Notes: generated by a model not told the origin, from the letters alone. 52,536 bases of DNA from an uncultured Pelagibacteraceae bacterium (GCA_902634305.1 CACPJJ010000008.1:1-52536), one strand, 5' to 3'; numbered from the stretch's first letter, positions 1-10,039 are shown. Made by a program: numbers and translations.

Positions 1-1344
1 AAGTTAACTATTAAACCTGATTTACATAAAATTAGAAATTATATTAAGAATTATAATAATTTATTAAATTTAAAAGAAAATAAACTTAATGTTAAGTATT
101 CAAAAAAAGAATTGTTTATAGATGGTTCTAGTGAAATTTATATTGATGAAAATTCTAAAAGTTTAATAAAATATCAAATAAAAAAAAATAAAAATAAAAC
201 TAAATTTGAAACTTTTTTAAACTTAGATAAATTAGATCTTACTTTTGATGATATTATCTACAAAAAGCAAAAAAACGTTAAAGCAACATTAGAAGTCAAA
301 GGTTTTGAAAGCAAAAATAAAATATATTTCAAAAATATAAATTATAATGAAAATAATAATAGAATTGAGATAAATAATTTAGAAATTAACAAGAACAAAA
401 TATTAGATATAGAACAATTAAAATTTAACTATCTAACTAATAATAATTTTAAAAATGATATAATTTTAGTTAAAAAAGATGATTATTACGAATTAAAAGG
501 ATCAAGTTTTGATAGCACTAAAGTTATAAATAATATTTCAAATTCTGATAATGATAACAATCTTTTTGAAATTTTGGATAATTTCAATTCTAAAATAAAG
601 TTTGCTATTGATGAAGTTAAACTCGATGACGAAAGTATAGTAAATAATTTAAATGGAAATTTAGAAATTAAAAATAGTAAACTTTTTGATTTAAATTTAA
701 ATTCCAATTTTAGTGATAATGAAAAACTATTTGTTTCAATTAAGTCACAAAATATCAATAGTAGTGTAACAACTTTTTATTCAGATAGAGCAAAACCTTT
801 TGTAAAAAAATACAAATTTATTAAAGGTTTTGACGATGGAAATTTAGATTTTAGTTCTAAAAAAATTAATAATGTTTCAAAATCTAAACTAATCATTGAT
901 AATTTTAAAATTCAAGAAGTGCCAGTATTAGCAAAAATATTAACACTTGCATCACTTCAGGGTATAGCAGATCTTTTGACAGGTGAAGGTGTGAGATTTA
1001 CAGATTTTGAAATGATTTATTCAAAAAAAGGTAATTTAATGACTATTGATGAAATTTATGCAATTGGACCAGCAATATCTATAATGATGGAAGGTTATGT
1101 TGAAAGTAATAAGTTGATAAGTTTACGAGGTACTTTGGTTCCAGCAACTACTATTAATAGATCAATTTCTTCAATTCCTTTACTTGGAGATTTGTTAGTA
1201 GGAAAAAAAGTAGGAGAAGGCGTTTTTGGAGTTAGTTTTAAGATTAAAGGACCACCTAAAAATTTAAAAACTATAGTAAATCCTATTAAAACTTTAACAC
1301 CTAGATTTATAACTAGAACTCTAGAAAAAATAAAAAAAAATTAA
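1..1344 (+). CDS. AsmA-like / DUF3971-type envelope protein, C-terminal part
   Basis: The frame is open from the first base; a TTG at 112 could be read as a start, but there is no upstream stop and the sequence continues in the same style, so I treat the gene as cut by the window edge (447 residues visible). The first 300 visible residues are Asn/Lys-rich and low in recognisable motifs. The last 140 are much better conserved in character, with LASLQGIADLLTGEG and a PLLGDLLVGKKVGEGVFG segment, as in the C-terminal region of AsmA/YhdP-like proteins, which span the periplasm and are linked to outer-membrane lipid traffic. The stop overlaps the 3' end of the opposing tyrS by 3 bases. Family call is from motif memory; exact role is inferred. 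Confidence 0.7.
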   Translation, partial: KLTIKPDLHKIRNYIKNYNNLLNLKENKLNVKYSKKELFIDGSSEIYIDENSKSLIKYQIKKNKNKTKFETFLNLDKLDLTFDDIIYKKQKNVKATLEVKGFESKNKIYFKNINYNENNNRIEINNLEINKNKILDIEQLKFNYLTNNNFKNDIILVKKDDYYELKGSSFDSTKVINNISNSDNDNNLFEILDNFNSKIKFAIDEVKLDDESIVNNLNGNLEIKNSKLFDLNLNSNFSDNEKLFVSIKSQNINSSVTTFYSDRAKPFVKKYKFIKGFDDGNLDFSSKKINNVSKSKLIIDNFKIQEVPVLAKILTLASLQGIADLLTGEGVRFTDFEMIYSKKGNLMTIDEIYAIGPAISIMMEGYVESNKLISLRGTLVPATTINRSISSIPLLGDLLVGKKVGEGVFGVSFKIKGPPKNLKTIVNPIKTLTPRFITRTLEKIKKN

Positions 1345-2567
1345 GACAATTTTATTTTTACATGTTTTTTTTTACCGATAGACAACTTTATAAAATTATT
1401 AATAAAAAGTTTTTTTTGTATTAAAAATTTTTCGTCATGAATAATCTCATTATTTATTCTTAAACCTTTTCCTTTAATGAGTCTTCTTACTTCACTTTTA
1501 GAGTTTTCAATTTTTGTTATTATAACTAAGTCGATTATATTCATACTATTTTCATTATTTAGTTTAATTTCTACAGTAGGTAAATTTTCACCTAATGAAT
1601 TTTCTTCAAAAGTTTTCTTTGCAGTTTTTTCAGCAGATAAGGCTTCATCTTTTCCATGTAACATTGATGTAGTTTCATTTGCTAATTTAATTTTTAATTG
1701 ATTAATATCATTATCTTTTATTTTATTTATTTCATCGGTATTTAAATCTGTGAACATTTTTAAAAATTTAATTACGTCTCTGTCATCAATATTTCTCCAA
1801 AACTGCCAATACTCATATGGTGATAATAGTTTTTTATCTAACCAAACTGCACCAGTTTCTGTTTTTCCCATTTTAGCTCCTGAAGCCAAAGTAATAAGAG
1901 GAGTTGTTAATCCATATGCTTGTTTATTTGAATGTCTTTTTATAAGTTCAGTTCCATTAACAATATTTCCCCATTGATCTGAGCCACCAATTTGTAATGA
2001 ACAATTTTTTTTTTTATTTAATTCTAAGAAATCATATGCTTGTAAAATCATATAGTTAAATTCCATATAACTTAGCGATTGTTCTCTATCCAATCTTGTT
2101 TTGACACTTTCAAAAGTAAGCATTTTATTTATTGTAAAATGCTTTCCAATATCTCTTAGAAATGAAATATAATTTAATCCTTTAAGCCATGAATAGTTAT
2201 TTACAAAAATAGGTTTAGTTTTTGGATCATCATTATCTAAATAATTTTTTAATATTTTTTCAATATTTTTAATATTTTTTTCTATTTCATCTTCAGTTAA
2301 AATTTTTCTAGTTTTATCTTTGCCCGAAGGATCACCTATTCTAGTTGTTCCGCCTCCAATAAGTACAATTGGTCTATGGCCATGCTTTTGCATTAATCTT
2401 AAACACATTATTTGGAGCAAGCTTCCAACATGAAGACTTTCAGCAGTACAGTCAAAACCGATATACCCATGGATTTTTTCTTTATCTAACAATTTAGACA
2501 ATTCATCTTCACTTGTGCATTGGTAGAAATACCCTCTATCTTTAAATTCTTTTAAAAATTTATTCAT
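1341..2567 (-). CDS. tyrS: tyrosyl-tRNA synthetase
   Basis: Cytoplasmic class I synthetase that charges tRNA-Tyr with tyrosine. The 408-residue length fits the bacterial TyrRS family. The HIGH signature appears as HVGS (residues 46-49), the KMSKS loop as KMGKT (232-236), and the tyrosine-binding region has GGSDQWGN (194-201). The last 65 residues form an S4-like RNA-binding domain with SEVRRLIKGKGLRIN. ATG start at 2567 directly follows a 47-base divergent spacer shared with anmK. Its 3' end overlaps the convergent AsmA-like gene, so the two transcripts must run into each other. Confident call. Confidence 0.97.
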   Translation of the reverse strand: MNKFLKEFKDRGYFYQCTSEDELSKLLDKEKIHGYIGFDCTAESLHVGSLLQIMCLRLMQKHGHRPIVLIGGGTTRIGDPSGKDKTRKILTEDEIEKNIKNIEKILKNYLDNDDPKTKPIFVNNYSWLKGLNYISFLRDIGKHFTINKMLTFESVKTRLDREQSLSYMEFNYMILQAYDFLELNKKKNCSLQIGGSDQWGNIVNGTELIKRHSNKQAYGLTTPLITLASGAKMGKTETGAVWLDKKLLSPYEYWQFWRNIDDRDVIKFLKMFTDLNTDEINKIKDNDINQLKIKLANETTSMLHGKDEALSAEKTAKKTFEENSLGENLPTVEIKLNNENSMNIIDLVIITKIENSKSEVRRLIKGKGLRINNEIIHDEKFLIQKKLFINNFIKLSIGKKKHVKIKLS

Positions 2568-2614
2568 AGGTCTATAGTTCTACAATATACAATATTTAAT
2601 AAAAAAAAATAAGA

Positions 2615-3718
2615 ATGGGTAAGATATATACAGCTTTAGGATTAATGAGCGGAACTTCTATGGATGGAATAGATGCTTCAATTATTAAGTCAGACGGTAA
2701 TGCAGAATGTTCAATAATATTGGATAAATATTTTGAATATAAGGATGAGATACATAAAAAACTAATAAATATAAGGAATAAAATCAATAAAGAGGATGAT
2801 CTAATTGCTTATTCTAAGGATATCCAGTCTCTTGAAAGAGAAATAACGTTATTTCATGCAAATATTGTAAATGAGATAGTTAATAAATCAAAAGTAGAAT
2901 TTGATTTAATAGGTTTCCATGGACAAACGATATTTCATAACCCAAAAAAAAAAATAACCAAACAATTAGGCGATGGATTGCTGCTTTCTCAAATGACTAA
3001 AAAGTTGGTAGTTTATGATTTCCGAAAAAATGATTTAGAAAAAGGAGGTCAAGGAGCTCCACTTGCTCCAATATATCATAAAATGTTAGCTAAAATTTTT
3101 AAAGAAAAAGGAAAAATAAAGCTTCCAATTATAATTTTAAATATTGGTGGTATTGCAAATATTACATCTATAAATGAAAATTATGAGATGACCGGTATGG
3201 ATATTGGTCCTGGCAATTGTTTAATTGATAAATGGATAAGAACAAATTCTGAAAAAAATTTTGATAAAAATGGAGATATTGCAAGATTAGGCAAAATAGA
3301 TAAATACATTTTGGAACAAGCTATTGATAATTTCTTTTTCAAAGATTCAGCTAAAAAAGAATCTCTTGATATTAATGATTTTGATATTACTTTTGCCAAA
3401 GGTCTTTCTTTAGAAGATGGAGCCGCAACAATTACAGAGTTAACAGCAGATGTTCTATCTAAGAAATTGTCAGAAAAAAAAGATATTTATGTTTGTGGAG
3501 GGGGAAGAAACAATTATTTTTTATTAGATTTAATTCAAAGAAAAATTAAAAATAAAATATTTCAAATTGATAAACTTGGTGTTGATGGTAGCTTTATAGA
3601 ATCACAAGCATTTGGATATTTAGCTATTAGATCTTATTTGAAACTTCCTATTTCATTTCCAGAAACTACAGGATGCAAAGATCCATGTACTGGTGGAAAA
3701 ATAGTAAAAAATTATTAG
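2615..3718 (+). CDS. anmK: 1,6-anhydro-N-acetylmuramic acid kinase
   Basis: Phosphorylates and opens anhydro-MurNAc to MurNAc-6-phosphate during peptidoglycan recycling in the cytoplasm. Visible family marks are GLMSGTSMDGID at residues 9-20 (nucleotide-binding start), GFHGQTIFH near 99, LNIGGIANIT near 175 and GMDIGPGNCLID near 194, then VCGGGRNN near 290. Length 367 is normal for AnmK. It is divergent from tyrS and its stop overlaps the 3' end of the convergent hydrolase gene by 4 bases. A run of eleven A at about 2945 lies in frame within the gene and does not break it. Confidence 0.96.
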   Translation: MGKIYTALGLMSGTSMDGIDASIIKSDGNAECSIILDKYFEYKDEIHKKLINIRNKINKEDDLIAYSKDIQSLEREITLFHANIVNEIVNKSKVEFDLIGFHGQTIFHNPKKKITKQLGDGLLLSQMTKKLVVYDFRKNDLEKGGQGAPLAPIYHKMLAKIFKEKGKIKLPIIILNIGGIANITSINENYEMTGMDIGPGNCLIDKWIRTNSEKNFDKNGDIARLGKIDKYILEQAIDNFFFKDSAKKESLDINDFDITFAKGLSLEDGAATITELTADVLSKKLSEKKDIYVCGGGRNNYFLLDLIQRKIKNKIFQIDKLGVDGSFIESQAFGYLAIRSYLKLPISFPETTGCKDPCTGGKIVKNY

Positions 3719-4371
3719 TATAAAGCAGATTCCTTTTTTATATATTTATTTAAGGATTTAATCAAAGCCTGATCATTTTTTGAAAAAAAATGATTTGCAT
3801 CTGCAATAGCTTCAAATTCAACCTTAATACTTTTTTGTGCACTTAGCCTTTTATTCAACTCATTTAAATGTTCAACAGGGACAAGTTCATCTTTTTTTCC
3901 ATAAATCATTAAACCTGATGATGGACAAGGTGATAAGAAAGAAAAATCATAAACATTTGGTTGTGGAGATATAGCAATAAATCTATTTATTTCAGGTCTT
4001 CTCATTAATAACTGCATTGAAATAAGAGACCCAAAAGAAAATCCTGAAATCCAACATTGAGAGTTATCAAAATTTTCTCTTTCCAGCCAATCAAGAGCTG
4101 CAGCTGCATCCGCGAGTTCACCTTGTCCGTTATCAAATTCACCATCGCTTTTACCAACACCTCTAAAATTTACTCTACAAACTGAAAAATCATTTTCCAT
4201 AAACACGTGGAAAGTATCAACAACTACTTTATTGTTCATAGTTCCTCCGTATTGTGGATGCGGATGCAAAACTAAAGCAATTGGTGATGTGTTTTTTTTG
4301 CTTTTGTAATATTTTGCCTCAAGTCTACCTGCTGGTCCTGGTATAAATACTTCTACTATTTTACTATCCAT
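3715..4371 (-). CDS. alpha/beta hydrolase, small single-domain (COG2945-like)
   Basis: A 218-residue cytoplasmic alpha/beta-hydrolase. The oxyanion region is LHPHPQYGGT (35-44), typical of the COG2945 group; the nucleophile elbow is GFSFGS with Ser112; an acidic residue in YGKKDELVP and a late ANHFF histidine near 193 complete a plausible triad. No signal peptide. Substrate is unknown; relatives are annotated only as hydrolases or esterases. It is divergent from iscR and could share the 138-base control region, but nothing in the protein links it to iron-sulfur assembly. Its 3' end overlaps anmK by 4 bases. Confidence 0.8.
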   Translation of the reverse strand: MDSKIVEVFIPGPAGRLEAKYYKSKKNTSPIALVLHPHPQYGGTMNNKVVVDTFHVFMENDFSVCRVNFRGVGKSDGEFDNGQGELADAAAALDWLERENFDNSQCWISGFSFGSLISMQLLMRRPEINRFIAISPQPNVYDFSFLSPCPSSGLMIYGKKDELVPVEHLNELNKRLSAQKSIKVEFEAIADANHFFSKNDQALIKSLNKYIKKESALY

Positions 4372-4461
4372 AAAAGATATTGATAATTATTCTCAAAAAA
4401 AAATTATATTTTTCTACCAAAAATGAGCGACAAAAAGCAAGTCTTTAAATAAGTTATAAAC

Positions 4462-4489
4462 TTGACTAAAATAGTCAGGTATATATAAA
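4462..4489 (+). promoter_or_regulatory. iscR-suf promoter with overlapping inverted-repeat operator
   Basis: TTGACT (4462-4467) and TATAAA (4484-4489) are spaced by 16 bases, close to a sigma-70 consensus. A perfect inverted repeat, TGACT-AAAAT-AGTCA (4463-4477), covers the -35 box and the start of the spacer. It is placed where a bound regulator would block RNA polymerase, 33 bases before the iscR start. Autoregulation by IscR or another Rrf2/iron-responsive regulator is an inference from position and from known IscR behaviour. Confidence 0.75.
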
Positions 4490-4509
4490 GCCCGTGGATT
4501 GCGAAAAAT

Positions 4510-4932
4510 ATGAAATTATCAAGTAAAGGAAGATATGCTGTAATGGCACTAGCGGATCTTGCAAAGTTTGATCCTAATGAGCCAGTTTCACTTAGGGATA
4601 TATCTTTAAGACAAGGCATATCATTAGTTTATTTAGAACAATTATTTTTAAAATTAAAAAAAAATAAAATTGTTAGCAGCGTAAGAGGAAATAGGGGCGG
4701 TTACATATTAAATAAAAATGCATCTGAAATTAATATTTCAGAAGTACTTTCAGCGGTTGAAGAAAAAATAAAAACAGTGGGTTGTGAAAAGCATTCAAAA
4801 AAAGGATGTAATGGAAAAAGTGAAAAATGTATTACCCATAATTTATGGGATGAACTTGAAGACTATATTAATGTATTTTTTGAAAAAAAAAAATTAAGCG
4901 ATCTAATAAACAAAAGAGATAATAGAATTTAA
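4510..4932 (+). CDS. iscR: Rrf2-family iron-sulfur regulator IscR
   Basis: DNA-binding regulator expected to sense iron-sulfur status and control the downstream suf genes. The N-terminal winged helix begins MKLSSKGRYAVMALADLA, a hallmark of the family. Three cysteines (C92, C100, C107) and His110 fit the IscR cluster-ligand pattern (three Cys and one His in E. coli IscR), with slightly wider Cys spacing here. Length 140 is a little shorter than E. coli IscR (162). ATG at 4510 is preceded by no clear Shine-Dalgarno. The stop is directly followed by the sufB ATG, so it is the first gene of the suf operon and sits behind an inverted repeat likely to be its own operator. Confidence 0.92.
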   Translation: MKLSSKGRYAVMALADLAKFDPNEPVSLRDISLRQGISLVYLEQLFLKLKKNKIVSSVRGNRGGYILNKNASEINISEVLSAVEEKIKTVGCEKHSKKGCNGKSEKCITHNLWDELEDYINVFFEKKKLSDLINKRDNRI

Positions 4933-6369
4933 ATGAGAGAAAAACAGATAGATAAATTAAAAGATTATAAATACGGTTTTACAACTGATATCGAAAATAT
5001 TAGAGCACCCAAAGGCTTGAATAAAGAAGTTATTGAATTCATATCTAAAGCTAAAAAAGAACCAAAATGGATGCTCGATTGGAGAATGAAAGCTTTTGAG
5101 AGATTAAAAAATTTAAAGGAACCAAATTGGCAAAAGCCAAAATATCCAAAAATTGATTACCAAGATATTTATTATTATTCAGCTCCTAAAAGTGCAAGTG
5201 AAACCCCCAAAAGTATTGATGAACTTGATCCTAAACTTTTAGAAACTTATAAAAAATTAGGCATACCATTACAAGAACAACAAAGATTAAATGGTATTGC
5301 AGTAGATGCTGTATTCGATTCTGTTTCTGTAGCCACAACATTTAAAGATAAACTAAACGAAGTAGGTGTAATTTTTTGTTCAATTTCAGAAGCAATACAA
5401 AAACATCCTGAAATTGTAAAAAAATATTTGGGTTCAGTAATTCCTTTAACGGATCACTATTTTGCAACTTTAAATTCAGCTGTTTTCACCGATGGATCTT
5501 TTGTTTATATTCCTCCAGGCGTTAAATGTCCTATGGAACTTTCAACATATTTTAGAATTAATGCATCTCAAACGGGACAATTTGAAAGAACATTAATAAT
5601 TGCTGATAAAGGAAGCTATGTAAGTTATCTTGAAGGTTGCACTGCTCCTATGAGGGATGAAAATCAACTTCATGCAGCAAATGTTGAACTTGTCGCTTTA
5701 GATAATGCTGAAATTAAATATTCAACTGTTCAAAATTGGTACCCTGGTGACGAGAATGGAAAGGGTGGTATTTATAATTTTGTAACCAAAAGAGGATTAT
5801 GCAAAGGAACAAATTCTAAAATTTCTTGGACGCAAGTAGAAACTGGTTCGGCAATAACATGGAAATATCCAAGCTGTGTTTTACAAGGTGATAACTCTAT
5901 TGGAGAATTTTACTCAATTGCAATTACAAACAACTATCAAAAAGCCGATACAGGAACCAAAATGATACATTTGGGAAAAAATACCAAAAGTAAAATTATT
6001 TCAAAAGGAATTAGTGCAGGTTTTTCTGACATGACTTACAGAGGGTTAGTAGATATTTCTTCAAAAGCTAAAAACTCTAGAAATTATACACAATGTGACT
6101 CTTTACTTATGGGTAATAAATGTGGTGCTCATACTGTTCCTTATATTAAAAATAAAAATCCAGAATCTAATATTGCTCATGAAGCTACCACATCTAAAAT
6201 TAGTGAAGAACAACTTCATTATTGTCAGCAAAGAGGTTTAAATCCTGAAGAAGCTGTAGGATTAATTGTTAATGGTTTCTGCAAAGAAGTTTTACAACAA
6301 TTGCCAATGGAGTTTGCCGTTGAAGCACAAAAGCTTGTTGGAATAAGCTTAGAAGGAAGTGTTGGCTAA
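4933..6369 (+). CDS. sufB: Fe-S cluster assembly scaffold SufB
   Basis: Core scaffold of the SufBCD complex, on which new iron-sulfur clusters are built in the cytoplasm. The 478-residue length is standard. The C-terminal beta-helix part shows [17 protein letters not shown], then [16 protein letters not shown], where the conserved Cys that receives sulfur is expected, and a final [14 protein letters not shown] helix shared with SufD. ATG abuts the iscR stop with no gap, so translation is probably coupled. Next gene sufC also begins at the first base after the stop. Confidence 0.97.
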   Translation: MREKQIDKLKDYKYGFTTDIENIRAPKGLNKEVIEFISKAKKEPKWMLDWRMKAFERLKNLKEPNWQKPKYPKIDYQDIYYYSAPKSASETPKSIDELDPKLLETYKKLGIPLQEQQRLNGIAVDAVFDSVSVATTFKDKLNEVGVIFCSISEAIQKHPEIVKKYLGSVIPLTDHYFATLNSAVFTDGSFVYIPPGVKCPMELSTYFRINASQTGQFERTLIIADKGSYVSYLEGCTAPMRDENQLHAANVELVALDNAEIKYSTVQNWYPGDENGKGGIYNFVTKRGLCKGTNSKISWTQVETGSAITWKYPSCVLQGDNSIGEFYSIAITNNYQKADTGTKMIHLGKNTKSKIISKGISAGFSDMTYRGLVDISSKAKNSRNYTQCDSLLMGNKCGAHTVPYIKNKNPESNIAHEATTSKISEEQLHYCQQRGLNPEEAVGLIVNGFCKEVLQQLPMEFAVEAQKLVGISLEGSVG

Positions 6370-7104
6370 ATGTTAAAAATAAAAAATTTGAAAGCTGATA
6401 TCGAAAGTAAATCAATTTTAAATAACTTTAATCTTGAAATAAAACCAGGTGAAGTGCATGCAATAATGGGACCAAATGGTTCAGGAAAAAGTACTTTATC
6501 TAATATTTTATCAGGAAAAAAAGGGTATGATGTTTCAGGAGAAATTCTATTTGAAAATAAAAATCTTTTTGAACTTGAAACTGAAGAAAGAGCACATAAA
6601 GGAATATTTTTAGCTTTTCAATATCCTTTAGAAATACCAGGTGTAAATACAAATATTTTTTTAAAAACATCACTTAATGCAATTAGAAAAGCAAGAGGTG
6701 AAAAAGAACTTGATGCAATAGAATTTTTAAAATTAGTAAAATTAAAAGCAAAAGAATTAAAATTTGATGAAGAAAAATTAAATAGACAATTAAATGTAGG
6801 ATTTTCTGGCGGTGAAAAAAAGAAAAATGAAATATTACAAATGTCTATTTTAAATCCAAAACTTTCAATTTTGGATGAGACTGATTCTGGTTTAGATATT
6901 GATGCACTTAAAATTGTTGCCGATGGAGTTAATTCATTAAGAAAAAAAGATAATTCATTTTTAATAATTACACATTACCAAAGATTATTAGATTATATAA
7001 AACCTGATTATGTCCATGTATTGATGAATGGTCACATAATCAAATCGGGCGGTCCAGAGCTAGCATTGGAATTAGAAAATAAAGGATATGAAAATTTTAA
7101 TTAA
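6370..7104 (+). CDS. sufC: Fe-S assembly ATPase SufC
   Basis: ABC-type ATPase subunit of SufBCD, driving the conformational changes needed for cluster building. Walker A is GPNGSGKST (34-42), the signature is SGGEKKKNE, and Walker B is LSILDETDSGLD, the SufC variant with D-E-T-D-S-G-L-D. No membrane segments, as expected of a soluble SufC rather than a transporter ATPase. 244 residues is normal. Starts on the base after the sufB stop and ends on the base before the sufD start. Confidence 0.97.
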   Translation: MLKIKNLKADIESKSILNNFNLEIKPGEVHAIMGPNGSGKSTLSNILSGKKGYDVSGEILFENKNLFELETEERAHKGIFLAFQYPLEIPGVNTNIFLKTSLNAIRKARGEKELDAIEFLKLVKLKAKELKFDEEKLNRQLNVGFSGGEKKKNEILQMSILNPKLSILDETDSGLDIDALKIVADGVNSLRKKDNSFLIITHYQRLLDYIKPDYVHVLMNGHIIKSGGPELALELENKGYENFN

Positions 7105-8352
7105 ATGGAAGAACAATTAAAAATAGATTTTGAAAAATTACTAGAAAACTCAAATTTTTCTAAAAAGAATGCTGAGATTAAAAGAAAAAATTTTGATAAT
7201 TTTATTGAAAAAGGTTTTCCCAATAGAAGAGAGGAAAATTGGAAATTTTCAGATCTTAATCAAATAATTTCTAAAAATATTAAAAATTTAAGTTTTTATA
7301 ACGATTTATCAAAACCAAATAAAATAGATCAGTCCATTTACATTGATGGTTTAGAACATAATAAAATTGTTTTTGTAAATGGTAGAATAGAAAAAATAGA
7401 GTTTGATTATGAAGAAAAAAATAAAATTGAAATATTAGATGATTTAGTTTTAGAAAAATCAAACAATACCACTAATTCTTTGCTTTTTTTGAATAATGCA
7501 TTTGTAAGTAAATATTTTAAACTAATAATCAAAAAAAACTATTCACTTCAAAAACCCTTAGTTATTTACAATATTACCAATAAAGATTTAGTTTCAAAAA
7601 ATATTAATTTAAAGGTTGATATATTTCTTGAAGAAAATAGTTCTTTAAAACTTATTGAGTTCTCTAATGATAAATCAACTACTAATTTTATAAATATCAA
7701 TTATAACTTCAATGTCCAAAAAAATTCTATCTTAAAAAATTATAAAATTGATAATAACTCAAATAGTAATATAAAATATTGTTTCAATAATATTAGCCAA
7801 GATGCCAATAGTGTATCAGAAATATTCCTTCTATCATCTGGATCAGAATTTATAAAAAATGAAATAAATTGTAATCTTAATGGAAAATATTCTTCAGCAT
7901 TTGTGAATGGAGTTTTTATCTTAAACGAAACAAAACATCATGAAATTAAAACTAATATAAATCATATAGTTGAAAACACTAAAAGTTATCAATTAATCAA
8001 AGGTGTTTTAGAAGATACATCCAAAGCAGTTTATCAAGGAAAAATTTTTGTTGATTCTAAAGCTCAAAAAACAGATGGCTATCAATTGAGTAAAGCTATT
8101 TTATTAAATGATAATACTGAATTTAATGCTAAGCCAGAATTAGAAATTTATGCAGATGATGTTAAATGTTCTCATGGCTCTGCATCTGGAAGTTTAAATG
8201 AAGATTCAATATTTTATCTAATGTCCAGAGGGTTAAACTATAAAGAAGCAAAAAAACTTTTAATTAATGGTTTCCTACTAGATGTTGTAGAAAAAATTAC
8301 AGATTCTGAAATAAAAAACCTAATAAAAAATATTATGAGCTTAAAACAATGA
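7105..8352 (+). CDS. sufD: Fe-S assembly protein SufD
   Basis: Partner of SufB in the SufBC2D complex. The first 250 residues are divergent and rich in Asn, Lys and Ile; the C-terminal 150 residues carry the conserved beta-helix, including DDVKCSHGSASGSL with the His expected in SufD, and a closing YLMSRGLNYKEAKKLLINGF helix. 415 residues fits the family. It overlaps sufS by 4 bases (ATGA), typical of translational coupling. Call rests on both the C-terminal motif and gene order. Confidence 0.94.
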   Translation: MEEQLKIDFEKLLENSNFSKKNAEIKRKNFDNFIEKGFPNRREENWKFSDLNQIISKNIKNLSFYNDLSKPNKIDQSIYIDGLEHNKIVFVNGRIEKIEFDYEEKNKIEILDDLVLEKSNNTTNSLLFLNNAFVSKYFKLIIKKNYSLQKPLVIYNITNKDLVSKNINLKVDIFLEENSSLKLIEFSNDKSTTNFININYNFNVQKNSILKNYKIDNNSNSNIKYCFNNISQDANSVSEIFLLSSGSEFIKNEINCNLNGKYSSAFVNGVFILNETKHHEIKTNINHIVENTKSYQLIKGVLEDTSKAVYQGKIFVDSKAQKTDGYQLSKAILLNDNTEFNAKPELEIYADDVKCSHGSASGSLNEDSIFYLMSRGLNYKEAKKLLINGFLLDVVEKITDSEIKNLIKNIMSLKQ

Positions 8353-9569
8353 ACATTAGTAATATAAAAAAAGAGTTTCCTATATTTGATAATAAAGTTC
8401 ACAATAATGATCTTGTATATCTAGATAGTGCAAATTCTTCACAAAAGCCAAGAGTAGTTGTTGATAGAATTTATGATTTTTATACTAAAGAATTTTCTAA
8501 TGTTGGAAGAAGTGTTCATTACCTTGCGGTTGCAGCAACTAATTTATATGAAAATACTAGAACATCAGTTCAAAAATTTATTAATGCAAAAGATGCAAAT
8601 GAAATTGTTTTTACTAAAGGAGCTACTGAAGCGATAAATTTGGTGGCAAGTACTTTTGGACAAAATCATTTGCAAGAGGGTGACGAAGTTTTATTAACTG
8701 AGCTTGAACATCACTCAAACTATGTTCCTTGGCATTATTTGAGAAAATCGAAAGGTATTAAAATAGAGTTTGCCGAGATAAATGAAGATGGAGATGTTAC
8801 TTTAGAGAGTATAGAAAAAAAAATTACACCAAAAACCAAAATTATTGGAGTAACTCATTTATCAAACGTTACTGGAGCTATTTTACCAATTAAAGAAATA
8901 GTTCAACTAGCTCATTCAAAAAATATACCAGTATTGGTAGATGGTTGTCAGGGAGCTCCGCATTTAAAATTAGATATGCAAGACTTAGATTGTGACTTTT
9001 ATGCTATCTCTTGTCATAAAATGTATGGGCCAACAGGATTGGGTATTCTGTATGCAAAAAAAAAATGGTTAGAGGAATTACCACCATATCAAGGTGGTGG
9101 TGGGATGATTGGTGAGGTTAAAAAGGATGGTATAACATATGGTGATTTACCAAATAAATATGAGGCTGGAACGATGGCAACAGCGCAAGTGATAGCATTT
9201 AATGAATCTATTAAATTTTTAAATAAAATAGGAATGGATAATATTATTAAACATGAAAAAGAACTTATTGAATATGGTCAGGAAATATTAAGAAAAAATA
9301 ATTCTGTTAAACTAATTGGAAATCCAAAAACAAAAGGATCTGTTCTCTCCTTTACCATTGATGGAATACATCCTCATGATATAGCAACTATTTTAGATGA
9401 AGATGGTGTTGCCATAAGAGCTGGTCATCACTGTTGTCAAATATTACATGACAAACTTGACATAGCTGCTTCTGCAAGGGCATCATTAGGAATTTACAAT
9501 ACCAAGGAAGATCTTGATAAATTAAATTCATCAATCAATAAATGTAAAAAAATATTTGAGTTAAAATGA
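8349..9569 (+). CDS. sufS: cysteine desulfurase SufS
   Basis: PLP enzyme that takes sulfur from cysteine as a protein persulfide for cluster assembly. PLP lysine is in SCHKMYGPTG (K224); the persulfide cysteine is in RAGHHCC (C362), as in group II desulfurases of the SufS type. Earlier motifs TKGATEAINLVA and HHSNYVPW are also typical. 406 residues. Overlaps sufD and sufU by 4 bases each. A SufU-type protein follows, and no SufE is seen in the window, so SufU is the likely sulfur acceptor. Confidence 0.97.
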   Translation: MNISNIKKEFPIFDNKVHNNDLVYLDSANSSQKPRVVVDRIYDFYTKEFSNVGRSVHYLAVAATNLYENTRTSVQKFINAKDANEIVFTKGATEAINLVASTFGQNHLQEGDEVLLTELEHHSNYVPWHYLRKSKGIKIEFAEINEDGDVTLESIEKKITPKTKIIGVTHLSNVTGAILPIKEIVQLAHSKNIPVLVDGCQGAPHLKLDMQDLDCDFYAISCHKMYGPTGLGILYAKKKWLEELPPYQGGGGMIGEVKKDGITYGDLPNKYEAGTMATAQVIAFNESIKFLNKIGMDNIIKHEKELIEYGQEILRKNNSVKLIGNPKTKGSVLSFTIDGIHPHDIATILDEDGVAIRAGHHCCQILHDKLDIAASARASLGIYNTKEDLDKLNSSINKCKKIFELK

Positions 9570-10039
9570 ACTTAAAAGAACTTTATCAAGAAATAATTTT
9601 AGATCATGGAAAAAATCCTAGAAATCTAAGAAAAACAGAAAATTTTAATAAAGATGCAAAAGGACACAACCCTTTATGTGGTGATAAGGTTCATATTTTT
9701 TTAAAGTTAAATGATAACAAAAAACTAGAAGATATTTCATTTGAAGGTCAAGGCTGCGCAATTTCAATGGCTTCAGCATCAATAATGACTGATTTGTTAA
9801 AAGGAAAAGAAGAAAAAGAAGTAAAAGAAATTGTGACTGATTTTTTAGAAATGATTAAAGAAAAGGATGAAATTAAAACAAACCTTTTGAAAGACGATGA
9901 AAAAACTAAATTAATGTGTTTGTCAGGAGTAAAGCAATATCCAATGAGAGTTAAATGTGCAACTCTATCCTGGCACACATTGACATCAGCTATAGATAAA
10001 TCTCAAAATGAAATTAACAGTGAAAGCTTGGAGGTATAA
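9566..10039 (+). CDS. sufU: SufU-type sulfur acceptor / scaffold
   Basis: Small zinc-binding partner of SufS that accepts persulfide sulfur (SufU role), or an IscU-like scaffold. Ligand pattern is C38-x-D40 (NPLCGD), C64 (GQGCAIS) and C131 (RVKCATLSWHT). The roughly 20-residue insertion between C64 and C131, rich in Glu and Lys, is the SufU hallmark that separates it from IscU. 157 residues. Sits between sufS and sufT with a 4-base overlap upstream and a 1-base overlap downstream. Confidence 0.9.
   Translation: MNLKELYQEIILDHGKNPRNLRKTENFNKDAKGHNPLCGDKVHIFLKLNDNKKLEDISFEGQGCAISMASASIMTDLLKGKEEKEVKEIVTDFLEMIKEKDEIKTNLLKDDEKTKLMCLSGVKQYPMRVKCATLSWHTLTSAIDKSQNEINSESLEV

Noticed and set aside
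486..758. Minus-strand 90-residue frame inside the AsmA-like gene
   Set aside because: Low-complexity Ser/Leu/Phe/Lys composition mirrors the Asn/Asp/Lys-rich sense strand; a shadow frame.
2941..2955. A-run in anmK as programmed frameshift or gene break
   Set aside because: The frame stays open across the A tract and all AnmK motifs on both sides are in one frame; the same holds for the run in moaB near 15630.
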